Origin: Candidatus Desulfobacillus denitrificans
GTDB taxonomy: Bacteria; Pseudomonadota; Gammaproteobacteria; Burkholderiales; Rhodocyclaceae
Assembly (NCBI GenBank): GCA_017347485.1
Contig: AP021857.1
Span: 1,841,390 to 1,905,389 of the forward strand
Direction of reading: 5' to 3'
Length of the DNA stretch: 64,000 nucleotides
In this document: piece after piece, positions 48,585 to 57,267 of the stretch
How positions within the stretch are numbered: position 1 is the first letter of the stretch
Layout of the letters: every line of letters begins with the position of its first letter
The notes under the pieces: model-generated
Database searches by the model: none
Seen by the model: only the letters and a program-made list of their open reading frames with translations
What the model was told of the DNA's origin: nothing
Program-made: the position numbers and the translations under genes

Positions 48585-50012
48585 TCAGGCCCGCGCGGCG
48601 ATAAACGCCTTCACCGCCGCCGCATCCGCCTCCATCACCTCCACCCGCTGCGGCAGGGCTTCGATGCCCTCCAGCTCGCGCGGCCGTCCCGGTTCGCGGC
48701 CGAGCGCCTCGCGGATGGTTTCGGCGAACTTCACCGGCTGCGCCGTCTCCAGCACCACCATCGGCACGCCGGCTTCGCGGTTCGCCAGCGCCACCTTGAG
48801 GCCGTCGGCGGTGTGCGGGTCGATCATCACGCCGTAGCGCTCCCAAGTGGCGCGGATCGCCGCCAGGCGGTCGGCATGGCTGCTGGTGCCGGAGACGAAA
48901 CGGAACTCCGGCAGGCGCTTCATGTAGGGCGTGCCGCGCAGGTCGAAGCTGCCGCCGGCATCAACACTCCCCCACCATTTTCGCACCACGGCCGCGTCGC
49001 GCCCGGCCAGGTCGAAGGCGAAGCGCTCGAAGTTGGAGGCCTTGGAGATGTCCATCGAGGGGCTCGAGGTGACGCGGGTTTCCGCCGTCGCCCGCGGCCG
49101 ATAGACGCCGCTGCGGAAGAACTCGTCGAGCACGTCGTTCTCGTTGGTCGCCAGCACGAGCCGCGCGATGGGCAGGCCCATCATGCGCGCGACGTGGCCG
49201 GCGCAGATGTTGCCGAAGTTGCCCGAGGGCACGGCGAAGGACACCTCCTCGTCGTTGGCATGGGTGGCCTCGAAATAGCCCTTGAAGTAGTACACGATCT
49301 GCGCCGCCACGCGCGCCCAGTTGATCGAGTTCACCGCGCCGATCTTGTATTGCGCCTTGAAGGCGGCGTCGTTGGAGGCCGCCTTGACGATGTCCTGGCA
49401 ATCGTCGAACATGCCGCGGATGGCGATGTTGAAGATGTTGGCGTCCGCCAGCGAATACATCTGCGCGCGCTGGAAATCGCTCATCAGGCCGTGCGGCGAG
49501 AGCATGAAGACCTTCACGCCGCGCTTGCCGCGCATGGCGTACTCGGCCGCCGAGCCGGTGTCGCCCGAGGTGGCGCCGAGGATGTTGATCGTCTCGCCGC
49601 GCTTGCCCAGCACGTACTCGAACAGGTTGCCGAGCAGCTGCATGGCCATGTCCTTGAAGGCCAGCGTCGGCCCGTTCGACAGTTCCAGCAGATGCAGCCC
49701 CGGCTCCAGGGTGGTGAGCGGTGTGATGTCCGACGCGTCGCGTCCCGGCCGGCACCAGCGGTAGGCCTGAGCGGTGTAGGTGCGGTCGACCAGGGTTTTC
49801 AGGTCGCAGGCCGGAATGTCGGTGATGAACTTCGAGAGAACTGCCAGCGCCAGGGCGTGGTAGGGCAACGCGCGCCACTCGCCCAGCTCGGCGCGCGTCA
49901 CCTGCGGATAGGCCTCCGGCAGGTAGAGTCCGCCATCCGGCGCCAGGCCGCCGAGGAGGATGTCGCAGAAGTACTGCGCGGGCGATTGCCCACGGGTCGA
50001 GAGGTATTTCAT
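48585..50012 (-). CDS. thrC: Threonine synthase
   Basis: A 475-residue PLP enzyme that converts O-phosphohomoserine to threonine, the long bacterial type. Motifs: N-terminal MKYLSTRG, the PLP lysine in GPTLAFKDMAMQLLG, ATSGDTGSAA, PSGNFGNICAGHVARMMGLPI and SPSMDIS. In related genomes it normally follows hom directly; here a 1.3-kb low-GC segment with mqsRA lies between. Confidence 0.96.
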   Translation of the reverse strand: MKYLSTRGQSPAQYFCDILLGGLAPDGGLYLPEAYPQVTRAELGEWRALPYHALALAVLSKFITDIPACDLKTLVDRTYTAQAYRWCRPGRDASDITPLTTLEPGLHLLELSNGPTLAFKDMAMQLLGNLFEYVLGKRGETINILGATSGDTGSAAEYAMRGKRGVKVFMLSPHGLMSDFQRAQMYSLADANIFNIAIRGMFDDCQDIVKAASNDAAFKAQYKIGAVNSINWARVAAQIVYYFKGYFEATHANDEEVSFAVPSGNFGNICAGHVARMMGLPIARLVLATNENDVLDEFFRSGVYRPRATAETRVTSSPSMDISKASNFERFAFDLAGRDAAVVRKWWGSVDAGGSFDLRGTPYMKRLPEFRFVSGTSSHADRLAAIRATWERYGVMIDPHTADGLKVALANREAGVPMVVLETAQPVKFAETIREALGREPGRPRELEGIEALPQRVEVMEADAAAVKAFIAARA

Positions 50013-50074
50013 TTCCTGAATGACTTGATGTTGCTTTGATTTAGCCTTCGCATAGCCACGTCCCTGCTAACTTC

Positions 50075-50323
50075 TCAATTCTTCTTCGCATTTAGCCTTT
50101 GTCTTATATTGTGTTCCTCGATAGCTTCGCGCACTCTACGACGATCAATCAAGCCAAGTGAATCCAAAGCGCCAACAAACGCAAGCAGCCAACTCGCTAT
50201 GATCGCCACATATGAGTAAGGCCACTGCCTCAAAGCATCAATCCAAACAAAGGCAACCCCGCACAGCATACCAATAGCAGTAATAATGCGACTACGCAGT
50301 AACCATTTCGAATATCGATCCAT
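50075..50323 (-). CDS. Small membrane protein in an AT-rich island, 82 residues
   Basis: Two hydrophobic helices (IITAIGMLCGVAFVWIDAL and YSYVAIIASWLLAFVGALDSLGLI) with a charged C-terminus (DRRRVREAIEEHNIRQRLNAKKN). Its DNA is close to 45% GC by eye, far below its surroundings, which suggests recent acquisition. No family recognised; it could be a cargo gene of the mqsRA island. Confidence 0.55.
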   Translation of the reverse strand: MDRYSKWLLRSRIITAIGMLCGVAFVWIDALRQWPYSYVAIIASWLLAFVGALDSLGLIDRRRVREAIEEHNIRQRLNAKKN

Positions 50324-50411
50324 CGGAAACGCTACTCAGCAACGATAAACAGGATAAGTAGAGCAAATAGGGGGCAACCCCAATTGCTCCCTGGTTGCAT
50401 TTACATATTCA

Positions 50412-50436
50412 AAAGTCAGTCTCTACAAGACGGCAA
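50412..50436 (+). repeat. 25-bp dispersed motif, copy 15 (last base A)
   Basis: AAAAGTCAGT, spacer CTCTACAAG, ACGGCA. It is intergenic, inside the AT-rich island. The 185-nt gap 50324-50508 otherwise shows nothing recognisable. Confidence 0.75.
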
Positions 50437-50508
50437 CAACAGTAGAAATATGCCGGAATCCTCACTGGAAAATGGCGATCTCCCGTTTCCAGGCAAGTAA
50501 CAACAACC

Positions 50509-50934
50509 TTAACCAGCTACCCGCAGTTCAGCCAGCAACTCCGGATGCTTGTCCAGCAAACGGAACAGGTTGACGACCGCCGCGACTGGCCGCGCCTTGC
50601 CGCGCTCGTAACGCGAGAACGCGTTGGGGCCGCCGCCTGCGATTGCCGCCGCCTGCGCCTGGGTCAGCTTGAGGCGCTTGCGGATGCGCGCGAGTTCCTC
50701 CCGCTGCTGCACGTCCCGCTCGGCGGCGAGCGACTCCAGCGCCACCGCATAGCGTTTGGCGCTGTCGTCGCCGACGAACTCGATTTCGCCGCACACCGGG
50801 CAGTGCCAGCCCTTCACACCCGGCACGACGCGCGTGAGGCCATCCAGTTCGATGGCCACGTCTTTCGTCCGCAGTTCCATGTCCGACTGTTCGCAGTTCA
50901 GACAGGGATGGGTTTTCGCTTTGTTCATGCTCAT
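50509..50934 (-). CDS. mqsA: MqsA-type antitoxin
   Basis: A 141-residue antitoxin. The N-terminal zinc domain has CLNC and CPVC. The C-terminal HTH (LTQAQAAAIAGGGPNAFSRYERGKARPVAAVVNLFRLLDKHPELLAELR) is almost the same pattern as E. coli MqsA. It neutralises MqsR and represses the operon. It is the second gene, overlapping mqsR by 4 nt (ATGA), the unusual toxin-first order typical of this pair. Confidence 0.92.
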   Translation of the reverse strand: MSMNKAKTHPCLNCEQSDMELRTKDVAIELDGLTRVVPGVKGWHCPVCGEIEFVGDDSAKRYAVALESLAAERDVQQREELARIRKRLKLTQAQAAAIAGGGPNAFSRYERGKARPVAAVVNLFRLLDKHPELLAELRVAG

Positions 50935-51233
50935 AGCCTCTTGAACGAGATCACGATGGAACCATCGATTCGCAAGGTGAATTTGACGTAGGCCGGGCCT
51001 GCCGGTGTTTCCGCATGATAAACGTCCTGCCAAAGTCGATGGTCTGCATGGGCGGTCATGCTCTTGAAGAAACACCGTTCCAACAGGCCGACAATCACCT
51101 TCAACATGCCGGCCAGATCCAGCCCCATCGCATAACCGCCGGCCAGCGCCGTGGCGGTGAAGGCTTCGGCTCCGCGCGCCGCCACACCCGCCTTGATCTG
51201 CGCCAGCGGGTAGTGTGGCTTGCGCTTCTCCAT
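50931..51233 (-). CDS. mqsR: MqsR-type mRNA interferase toxin
   Basis: A 100-residue RelE-like RNase. It matches E. coli MqsR (MEKRKPHYPLAQIKA, GLDLAGMLKVIVGL, FFKSMTAHADHRLWQDVYH, GPAYVKFTLRIDGSIVISFK), which cuts mRNA at GCU-type sites. It is first gene of mqsRA. The consensus MqsA operator is 12 nt upstream. Confidence 0.92.
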   Translation of the reverse strand: MEKRKPHYPLAQIKAGVAARGAEAFTATALAGGYAMGLDLAGMLKVIVGLLERCFFKSMTAHADHRLWQDVYHAETPAGPAYVKFTLRIDGSIVISFKRL

Positions 51234-51244
51234 GGAATGGAATT

Positions 51245-51259
51245 TAACCTATTAGGTTA
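51245..51259. promoter_or_regulatory. MqsA operator palindrome
   Basis: TAACCT-ATT-AGGTTA, the arms and 3-nt spacing known for the E. coli mqsRA operator (AACCT...AGGTT), immediately upstream of mqsR. Regulation by MqsA is therefore very likely conserved. Confidence 0.85.
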
Positions 51260-51281
51260 GTTTTGGCAATATTGCCCCCTC

Positions 51282-51312
51282 CCCTGCCTCTCTCCCGCGA
51301 GCGGAAGAGAGG
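51282..51312. repeat. Imperfect GC-rich hairpin, relative of the 4642-4703 repeat
   Basis: CTCTCTCCCGC and a near-complement GCGGAAGAGAG flank a short loop just after the end of hom. The same CCTCTCCCGC-type sequence occurs at 4642-4703. Confidence 0.55.
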
Positions 51313-51324
51313 AGTGAAGCTGGC

Positions 51325-52635
51325 TCAGTTCAGTTCTTCCAGCCGCAGCCGCACCACCTTGCCCTTCACCACCGGCAGCGCCTCGATGCGGGCGATGGCG
51401 GCTTCCATGTTCTTCTCGCGCGTGAGGTGGGTGAGCATGATGATGTCGGTCTGCTCCTCGCCCTCGGCCGGCTCGCGCTGGATCATGGCGTCGATGGAGA
51501 TCTGCTGGTCGGCGAGGATGCGCGTGATGTCGGCCAGCACGCCGGGCCGGTCCTCGACGCGCATGCGGAAATAGTAGGCGGTCTCCACCTCGCCCATCGC
51601 CAGCACCGGGATGTCCTTGACGGCGTCGGGCTGGAAGGCCAGGTGCGGCACGCGGTGCTCGGGGTCGGCGGTGTGCATGCGCGTGACGTCGACGAGATCG
51701 GCGATGACCGCGCTCGCCGTCGGTTCGGCGCCGGCGCCCTTGCCGTAGTAGAGCGTCGTGCCGACGGCGTCGCCCTTCACCACCACGGCGTTCATCGCCC
51801 CCTCGACGTTGGCGATCAGGCGCTTGGCCGGAATCAGCGTCGGGTGCACGCGCAATTCCACCCCTTCCGGCTTGCGCTTGGTCAGCCCGAGCAGCTTGAT
51901 GCGGTAGCCGAGCTGTTCGGCGTATTTGATGTCCTCCGCCTGCAGCTTCGTGATGCCCTCGATGTGGCATTTGTCGAACTGCATCGGGATGCCGAAGGCG
52001 ATGGCCGACATGATCGTGAGCTTGTGCGCGGCGTCCACCCCCTCGACGTCGAAGGTCGGGTCGGCCTCGGCGTAGCCGAGGCGCTGCGCTTCCTGCAGCA
52101 CCGTCTCGAAGGACAGCCCCTTGTCGCGCATTTCGGAGAGGATGAAGTTGGTGGTGCCGTTGATGATGCCGGCGATCCACTCGATGCGGTTGGCGGTGAG
52201 CCCCTCGCGCAGCGCCTTGATGATCGGCACGCCGCCGGCCACCGCCGCCTCGAAGGCGACCATCACGCCCTGTTGCTGCGCGGCGGCGAAGATCTCGTTG
52301 CCGTGCAGGGCGAGCAGCGCCTTGTTGGCGGTGACGACGTGCTTGCCGTTGCCGATGGCGCGCAGGACCAGGTCCTTCGCCACGCCGGTGCCGCCGATCA
52401 GTTCGACGACGATGTCGACTTCCGGGTCGGCGACGACGGCGAAGGCGTCGTCGGTGAGGCGGCAGGCGCCGGCGGTGACCTGTTTCGCCAGCGCGAGGTC
52501 CTTGTCGGCGACGACCGAGATGCGGATCGGCCGGCCGGCGCGGCGGGTGATCTCCTCCTGGTTGCGCGCAAGGACGGTGAAGGTGCCGCCGCCGACGGTG
52601 CCGATGCCGAGCAGGCCTACGTTGATGGGTTTCAT
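51325..52635 (-). CDS. hom: Homoserine dehydrogenase
   Basis: A 436-residue enzyme of threonine and methionine synthesis that reduces aspartate semialdehyde to homoserine. N-terminal GLLGIGTVGGGTF, catalytic TANKALLALHG, INGTTNFILSEM, E-DP-FDVEG-DAAHKL and a C-terminal ACT domain (RVEDRPGVLADITRILADQQISIDAMIQ) for threonine feedback. It lies downstream of alaA on the same strand, with thrC following beyond the mqsRA island. Confidence 0.96.
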   Translation of the reverse strand: MKPINVGLLGIGTVGGGTFTVLARNQEEITRRAGRPIRISVVADKDLALAKQVTAGACRLTDDAFAVVADPEVDIVVELIGGTGVAKDLVLRAIGNGKHVVTANKALLALHGNEIFAAAQQQGVMVAFEAAVAGGVPIIKALREGLTANRIEWIAGIINGTTNFILSEMRDKGLSFETVLQEAQRLGYAEADPTFDVEGVDAAHKLTIMSAIAFGIPMQFDKCHIEGITKLQAEDIKYAEQLGYRIKLLGLTKRKPEGVELRVHPTLIPAKRLIANVEGAMNAVVVKGDAVGTTLYYGKGAGAEPTASAVIADLVDVTRMHTADPEHRVPHLAFQPDAVKDIPVLAMGEVETAYYFRMRVEDRPGVLADITRILADQQISIDAMIQREPAEGEEQTDIIMLTHLTREKNMEAAIARIEALPVVKGKVVRLRLEELN

Positions 52636-52665
52636 GCTGTTCCAGTTTCGGGTTTGGTGTTTCGG

Positions 52666-52727
52666 GTTTCGAGTTCCGTGCCGGACTGCGTGTCCCAACT
52701 CGAGACTCGCAAGCCGAAACTCGAAAC
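52666..52727. repeat. Inverted repeat in the alaA-hom gap
   Basis: A perfect 10-bp pair (GTTTCGAGTT and AACTCGAAAC) encloses 42 bp with further TTTCG-type repeats. It may be a weak attenuator between alaA and hom or a remnant of a short repeat family. Confidence 0.5.
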
Positions 52728-52731
52728 GGCT

Positions 52732-53958
52732 TTATCCGCCGTGCCGCTTGCGGTAGTGCTCGAGGAATTTTCCGATGCGGCCGATGGCCTCGCGCAGGTC
52801 GTCGACATTCGGCAGGAAGACGACGCGGAAATGGTCCGGCGTCGGCCAGTTGAAGCCGCTGCCCTGCACCAGCAGCACCTTCTCCTCGAGCAGCAGCTCG
52901 AGGATGAACTGCTGGTCGTCGGCGATCGGATACATCTTCGGATCGAGCCGCGGAAACAGGTAGAGCGCCGCGTTCGGCTTGTAGCAGCTGACCCCCGGGA
53001 TCTGCGTCAGCAGTTCCCAGGCGAGGTCGCGCTGGCGCGCGAGCCGGCCCTCCGGCGCCACCAGGTCGACGATGCTCTGGTAGCCGCCGAGCGCCGTCTG
53101 GATGGCGAACTGGCCCGGCACGTTGGAGCACAGCCGCATCGAGGCCAGCATGTCGAGGCCCTCGATATAGTCGCGGGCGTGGCGCTTTTCGCCGGAGACC
53201 ACCATCCAGCCGGCGCGATAGCCGCAGGCGCGGTAGTTCTTCGACAGGCCGTTGAAGGTGACGAACAGCACGTCGTCGGCGAGCGCGGCGACCGAGGTGT
53301 GCGTGGCGCCGTCGTAGAGCACCTTGTCGTAGATCTCGTCGGCGAAGACGATCAGCTGGTGGCTGCGGGCGATCTCGATGACCTCGCGCAGCAGCGCATC
53401 CGGGTACAGCGCGCCGGTCGGGTTGTTCGGGTTGATCAGCACGATGGCGCGGGTCGACGGGCCGATCTTGCCGCGGATGTCGGCAAGGTCGGGCAGCCAG
53501 CCGGCGCCCTCGTCGCAGAGGTAATGCCGCGGCGTGCCGCCGGACAGGCTCACCGCCGCCGTCCACAGCGGATAGTCGGGCGCCGGCACCAGCACCTCGT
53601 CGCCGTTGTCGAGCAGGGCCTGCATGGCCATCACGATCAGTTCGGAAACGCCGTTGCCGAGGTAGATGTCGTCGATGCCGACGCCGGCGATCTTCTTCTC
53701 CTGGCAGTAGTGCATGATCGCCTTGCGCGCGGCGAACAGGCCCTTCGAGTCGGAGTAGCCGGAGGCGTCGCGCAGGTTATGGATGACGTCGACGACGATC
53801 TCCTCGGGCGCCTCGAAGCCGAACGGCGCCGGGTTGCCGATGTTCAGCTTGATGATGCGGTGCCCCTCCTCCTCCATCTGCCGGGCGCGCGCCAGCACCG
53901 GGCCGCGGATGTCGTAGCAGACGTTGGCGAGCTTGGTCGATTTGAGTACCGGTTGCAT
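52732..53958 (-). CDS. alaA: Alanine transaminase AlaA-like (class I/II aminotransferase)
   Basis: A 408-residue aminotransferase that matches E. coli AlaA closely (KLANVCYDIRGPVL, KLNIGNPAPFGFEAPEE, PDYPLWTAAVSLSGG, INPNNPTGALY, ADEIYDKVLYD, the PLP lysine in FNGLSKNYRACG and LASMRLCSNVPGQ). It makes alanine from pyruvate and glutamate. It is divergent from the Mth938-like gene and upstream of hom. Confidence 0.93.
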   Translation of the reverse strand: MQPVLKSTKLANVCYDIRGPVLARARQMEEEGHRIIKLNIGNPAPFGFEAPEEIVVDVIHNLRDASGYSDSKGLFAARKAIMHYCQEKKIAGVGIDDIYLGNGVSELIVMAMQALLDNGDEVLVPAPDYPLWTAAVSLSGGTPRHYLCDEGAGWLPDLADIRGKIGPSTRAIVLINPNNPTGALYPDALLREVIEIARSHQLIVFADEIYDKVLYDGATHTSVAALADDVLFVTFNGLSKNYRACGYRAGWMVVSGEKRHARDYIEGLDMLASMRLCSNVPGQFAIQTALGGYQSIVDLVAPEGRLARQRDLAWELLTQIPGVSCYKPNAALYLFPRLDPKMYPIADDQQFILELLLEEKVLLVQGSGFNWPTPDHFRVVFLPNVDDLREAIGRIGKFLEHYRKRHGG

Positions 53959-53994
53959 GGTCGTTTCCTCGAATATGGCAGTGCAGCATCAAGC

Positions 53995-54000
53995 TATAAT
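53995..54000 (+). promoter_or_regulatory. Candidate -10 box for the Mth938-like / deacetylase-like / bcp / phoH run
   Basis: A perfect TATAAT lies 32 nt upstream of the start at 54033. The -35 region is not convincing. Confidence 0.45.
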
Positions 54001-54032
54001 GTTACCCGACTTCCCGACAAATCAGGCACTTC

Positions 54033-54416
54033 ATGAAGCTGCACCTCGACCATCCGGGCAGCCGCAATCTGGTCACCGGCTACGGCGCCGGCTATGTCGC
54101 CATCAACCACCGGCGCCACTCAGCCAGCCTGGTCCTGCTGCCGGAGCGCATCGTCGAGCCCTGGGGGGCCGGCAGCTTCGAGGCCCTGGCCGAGCGCGAC
54201 TTCGCGGCCATCCTGCCGCTGCAGCCGGAAGTCCTGCTGCTCGGCACCGGCGCGCGCCTGCGCTTTCCGCCGCCCGCCCTGTTGCGCCCGCTGATCGAGG
54301 CGCGCATCGGCTACGAAGTGATGGACCTCGCCGCCGCCTGCCGCACCTTCAACATCCTGATGGCGGAGGGCCGCCGCGTGGCGGCGGCCCTCATCGTCGA
54401 CCCGGCGCAGGAATGA
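54033..54416 (+). CDS. Mth938-like domain protein (Xcc1710-like)
   Basis: A 127-residue protein of the Mth938/NDUFAF3-related family: LVTGYGAGYVAINHRRHSASLVLLPERIV, LLLGTGARLRFPPPALLRPL and GYEVMDLAAACRTFNILMAEGR. Mitochondrial relatives assist complex I assembly; the bacterial role is unclear. It is coupled (ATGA) to the deacetylase-like gene. Confidence 0.88.
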   Translation: MKLHLDHPGSRNLVTGYGAGYVAINHRRHSASLVLLPERIVEPWGAGSFEALAERDFAAILPLQPEVLLLGTGARLRFPPPALLRPLIEARIGYEVMDLAAACRTFNILMAEGRRVAAALIVDPAQE

Positions 54417-55309
54417 AGCTCGCCCTGAAAATCGATGCCGCCACCTTCCGCGGCTGCCTCGTCGGCGTGCCGCGCCTGGTCGAGGTCTTGCGCCAGGCGC
54501 AGGCGCAGGCGAGCTTCTGCTTCAATCTCGGTCCCGACCATGGCGGCCGTCGGCTGGGCAGGCTGATCGGCGCCTCGCGCAAGGGCGCCACGGCGCTGGG
54601 CCGCCACGGCCTGGCCGGCCTGCTCTACGGCACGCTGCTGCCGGCGCCGGAGGTCGGCCGCCGCTGCGCCGACATCCTGCGCGGCGTGCGCGACGCCGGC
54701 TTCGAGGCCGGCGTGCTGGGCTGGGATGGCGCCCTCTGGCAGCGCGAAGCGGAAACGGCCTCGCCCGGCTGGACCGAACGCCAGATGCGGCGGGCGATCG
54801 CGCGCCACGAACAGCTGTTCGGCGAGGCGCCGAAACTGCACGCCGCCCCCGGCTGGCAGATGAATCCGCACGCCCTGCGCCTGACCCAGCGCCTCGGCTT
54901 CGGCTACGCTTCGGACACCCGCGGCAGCCATCCCTACATTCCGGTCTGGAACGCGGAAGCCGTGCTTTGCCCGCAGCTGCCGACGACCCTGCCGACCCTG
55001 GACGAATTGCTCGACCGCGACGGCTGCGGCGTCGACAACGCGCACGAACGCCTGCTGGCGCTCACCGCCGCGGCGCCGCCGGCCGGCCACGTGTTCACCG
55101 CCCAGGCGGACCTGGAAGGCCAGGCGCTGCTGCCCGTTTTCGCCAGGCTGCTGGAAGGCTGGAAGCGCCAGGGCTACGAACTCGTCTCGCTGGGCGGGCT
55201 GCTCGAATCGATCGACACCAGCCGGCTGCCGCGCCACGAGGTGGTGCGCGGCACGCTGGCGGGCCGCGCCGGCAGCCTGATGCTGCAGGGCGACGAATTC
55301 CTCGCCTGA
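54413..55309 (+). CDS. ArnD-like polysaccharide deacetylase homologue lacking the catalytic residues
   Basis: A 298-residue NodB-fold protein that aligns along its length with ArnD, which deformylates lipid-linked 4-formamido-arabinose. The fold landmarks are present (GVPRLVEVLRQAQAQASFCFNLGPD, AAPGW, SDTRGSHPYIPVW, LPTLDELLDRD). However, the metal and catalytic residues are not: DVDT reads DAAT (residues 8-11), HAWDHHAWQ reads LGWDGALWQ (about 101-109), and the late HAE reads AQAD. It is probably a non-catalytic sugar-lipid binding protein. No other arn genes lie in the window. Confidence 0.8.
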   Translation: MKLALKIDAATFRGCLVGVPRLVEVLRQAQAQASFCFNLGPDHGGRRLGRLIGASRKGATALGRHGLAGLLYGTLLPAPEVGRRCADILRGVRDAGFEAGVLGWDGALWQREAETASPGWTERQMRRAIARHEQLFGEAPKLHAAPGWQMNPHALRLTQRLGFGYASDTRGSHPYIPVWNAEAVLCPQLPTTLPTLDELLDRDGCGVDNAHERLLALTAAAPPAGHVFTAQADLEGQALLPVFARLLEGWKRQGYELVSLGGLLESIDTSRLPRHEVVRGTLAGRAGSLMLQGDEFLA

Positions 55310-55346
55310 AGCCCTCCGCTTGCGCCCGCCGCGGATTTCATCAACA

Positions 55347-55829
55347 ATGCCATCGAAAATGAAGGTCGATCAGCCCGTACCCGATTTCGCCCTGCCGGCG
55401 ACCGGCGACCGGACGTTTTCCCTGTCCGAGGCGCGCGGCGCTCCCCTCGTCCTCTACTTCTACCCGAAAGACAACACGCCCGGCTGCACCACCGAGGCCG
55501 GCGAGTTCCGCGAGCTGCACGCCCGCTTCCGGCGCGCCGGCTGCGCCATCTACGGCGTCTCGCGCGACAGCCTGAAGTCGCACGAGGGCTTCAAGGCCAA
55601 GCTGAAGCTGCCCTTCGATCTGCTCTCCGACGCCGACGAAGCCGCCTGCGCGCTGTTCGGCGTCATCAAGCAGAAGGTGCTCTACGGCAAGCCGGTGCGC
55701 GGGGTGGAGCGCAGCACCTTCGTCATCGACGCCGGCGGCGTGCTGCGGCGCGAGTGGCGCGGCGTCAAGGCGCCGGGCCACGCCGCCGAAGTCCTCGAAT
55801 TCGTGCAATCCCTCAAGAGAGATCCATGA
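55347..55829 (+). CDS. bcp: Thioredoxin-dependent thiol peroxidase (Bcp/PrxQ)
   Basis: A 160-residue peroxiredoxin Q that reduces hydrogen and organic peroxides. The peroxidatic Cys is in YPKDNTPGCTTEAGEFREL (the expected resolving Cys five residues on is replaced by E), followed by GVSRDSLKSHEGFKAKLKLPFDLLSD and RSTFVID. It may be a 1-Cys or differently resolved type; another Cys is in GCAIYGV. The start could also be the ATG at 55359. It overlaps phoH by 4 nt. Confidence 0.92.
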   Translation: MPSKMKVDQPVPDFALPATGDRTFSLSEARGAPLVLYFYPKDNTPGCTTEAGEFRELHARFRRAGCAIYGVSRDSLKSHEGFKAKLKLPFDLLSDADEAACALFGVIKQKVLYGKPVRGVERSTFVIDAGGVLRREWRGVKAPGHAAEVLEFVQSLKRDP

Positions 55830-57226
55830 ACGCCAAGAAGCATCCCGCCTGCAAGCTGTTCGTCCTCGACACCAACGTCCTCATGCACGACCCGACCAGC
55901 CTGTTCCGCTTCGAGGAACACGACGTCTTCGTGCCGATGATGACGCTCGAGGAACTCGACAACAACAAGAAGGGCATGTCGGAAGTGGCGAGGAACGCCC
56001 GCCAGGCCAGCCGCATGCTCGACGGCATCGTCGGCGGCTTCGAGGAGCGCATCGCCAAGGGTATCCCGCTCGATGGGCCTTCGAGCGAACTCGCCACCGG
56101 CCGCCTGTTCCTGCAGACCGAGCCGATCAACGGCGTCCTGCCGTCTTCGTTGCCGACCGCCAAGGCCGACAACCAGATCATCGGCGTCATGATGCACCTC
56201 ATCGAGAAACATCCGAAGCGCCCGGTGATCCTCGTCTCCAAGGACATCAACATGCGCATCAAGGCGCGCGCCCTCGGCATCGACGCGCAGGACTACTACA
56301 ACGACAAGGTGCTCGAGGACACCGACCTCCTCTACTCCGGCACGCGCGAGATGGCGGCGGACTTCTGGGAAGCCAACGGCAAGGACATGGAGTCCTGGAA
56401 ACAGGACGGGCACACTTTCTATCGCATCCGCGGCCCCCTCTGCCCCGATCTCCTCATCAACGAGTTCCTCTGGCAGGACGGCGAGCGCCCCTTCCAGGCC
56501 ATCGTGCGCGAGAAGAACGGCAGGACCGCCGTGCTGGAAACGCTGAAGGACTACGCCCACCAGAAGAACAGCGTGTGGGGCATCACGGCGCGCAACCGCG
56601 AGCAGAACTTCGCCCTCAACCTGCTGATGGATCCGGATGTCGATTTCATCACCCTGCTCGGCCAGGCCGGCACCGGCAAGACCCTGCTGACGCTCGCCGC
56701 CGGATTGACGCAAACCCTGGAAGCCAAGCTCTACAGCGAGATCATCATCACCCGCGTCACCGTGCCGGTGGGCGAGGACATCGGCTTCCTGCCCGGCACC
56801 GAGGAGGAGAAGATGACGCCCTGGATGGGCGCGCTGGAAGACAACCTCGACGTCCTCAACAAGCCGACCGAGGAAGGCGGCGAGTGGGGCCGCGCCGCCA
56901 CGCGCGACCTGATCCGCTCGCGCATCAAGGTGAAGTCGCTCAACTTCATGCGCGGCCGCACCTTCATCAACAAGTACCTGATCATCGACGAGGCGCAGAA
57001 CCTGACGCCGAAGCAGATGAAGACCCTGATCACCCGCGCCGGCCCCGGTACCAAGGTGGTCTGTCTCGGCAACATCGCCCAGATCGACACGCCCTACCTC
57101 ACCGAGGGCAGCTCGGGCCTGACCTACGTGGTGGACCGCTTCAAGGGCTGGCCGCACAGCGGCCACGTCACGCTGATGCGCGGCGAGCGCTCCAGGCTGG
57201 CGGACCACGCCGCCGAAGTGCTGTAG
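55826..57226 (+). CDS. phoH: PIN-PhoH protein (PhoH2-type RNA helicase-nuclease)
   Basis: A 466-residue fusion: an N-terminal PIN ribonuclease (FVLDTNVLMHDPTS, AKADNQIIGVM, VSKDINMRIKARALGI) and a C-terminal PhoH P-loop ATPase (GQAGTGKTLLTLA, ITRVTVPVGEDIGFLPGTEEEKMTPWMG, IDEAQNLTPKQMKTL, GNIAQIDTPYL). PhoH2 proteins unwind and cut RNA. It is the last gene of the Mth938-like run and is followed by a 25-mer at its stop codon. Confidence 0.95.
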   Translation: MNAKKHPACKLFVLDTNVLMHDPTSLFRFEEHDVFVPMMTLEELDNNKKGMSEVARNARQASRMLDGIVGGFEERIAKGIPLDGPSSELATGRLFLQTEPINGVLPSSLPTAKADNQIIGVMMHLIEKHPKRPVILVSKDINMRIKARALGIDAQDYYNDKVLEDTDLLYSGTREMAADFWEANGKDMESWKQDGHTFYRIRGPLCPDLLINEFLWQDGERPFQAIVREKNGRTAVLETLKDYAHQKNSVWGITARNREQNFALNLLMDPDVDFITLLGQAGTGKTLLTLAAGLTQTLEAKLYSEIIITRVTVPVGEDIGFLPGTEEEKMTPWMGALEDNLDVLNKPTEEGGEWGRAATRDLIRSRIKVKSLNFMRGRTFINKYLIIDEAQNLTPKQMKTLITRAGPGTKVVCLGNIAQIDTPYLTEGSSGLTYVVDRFKGWPHSGHVTLMRGERSRLADHAAEVL

Positions 57227-57251
57227 CGCCGTCCCGCGGAAACTGACTTTT
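57227..57251 (-). repeat. 25-bp dispersed motif, copy 16
   Basis: Minus strand: AAAAGTCAGT, spacer TTCCGCGGG, ACGGCG. It starts directly after the phoH stop codon, between the convergent phoH and dnaB. Confidence 0.85.
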
Positions 57252-57267
57252 TCTGTCGCCGGCCGCC

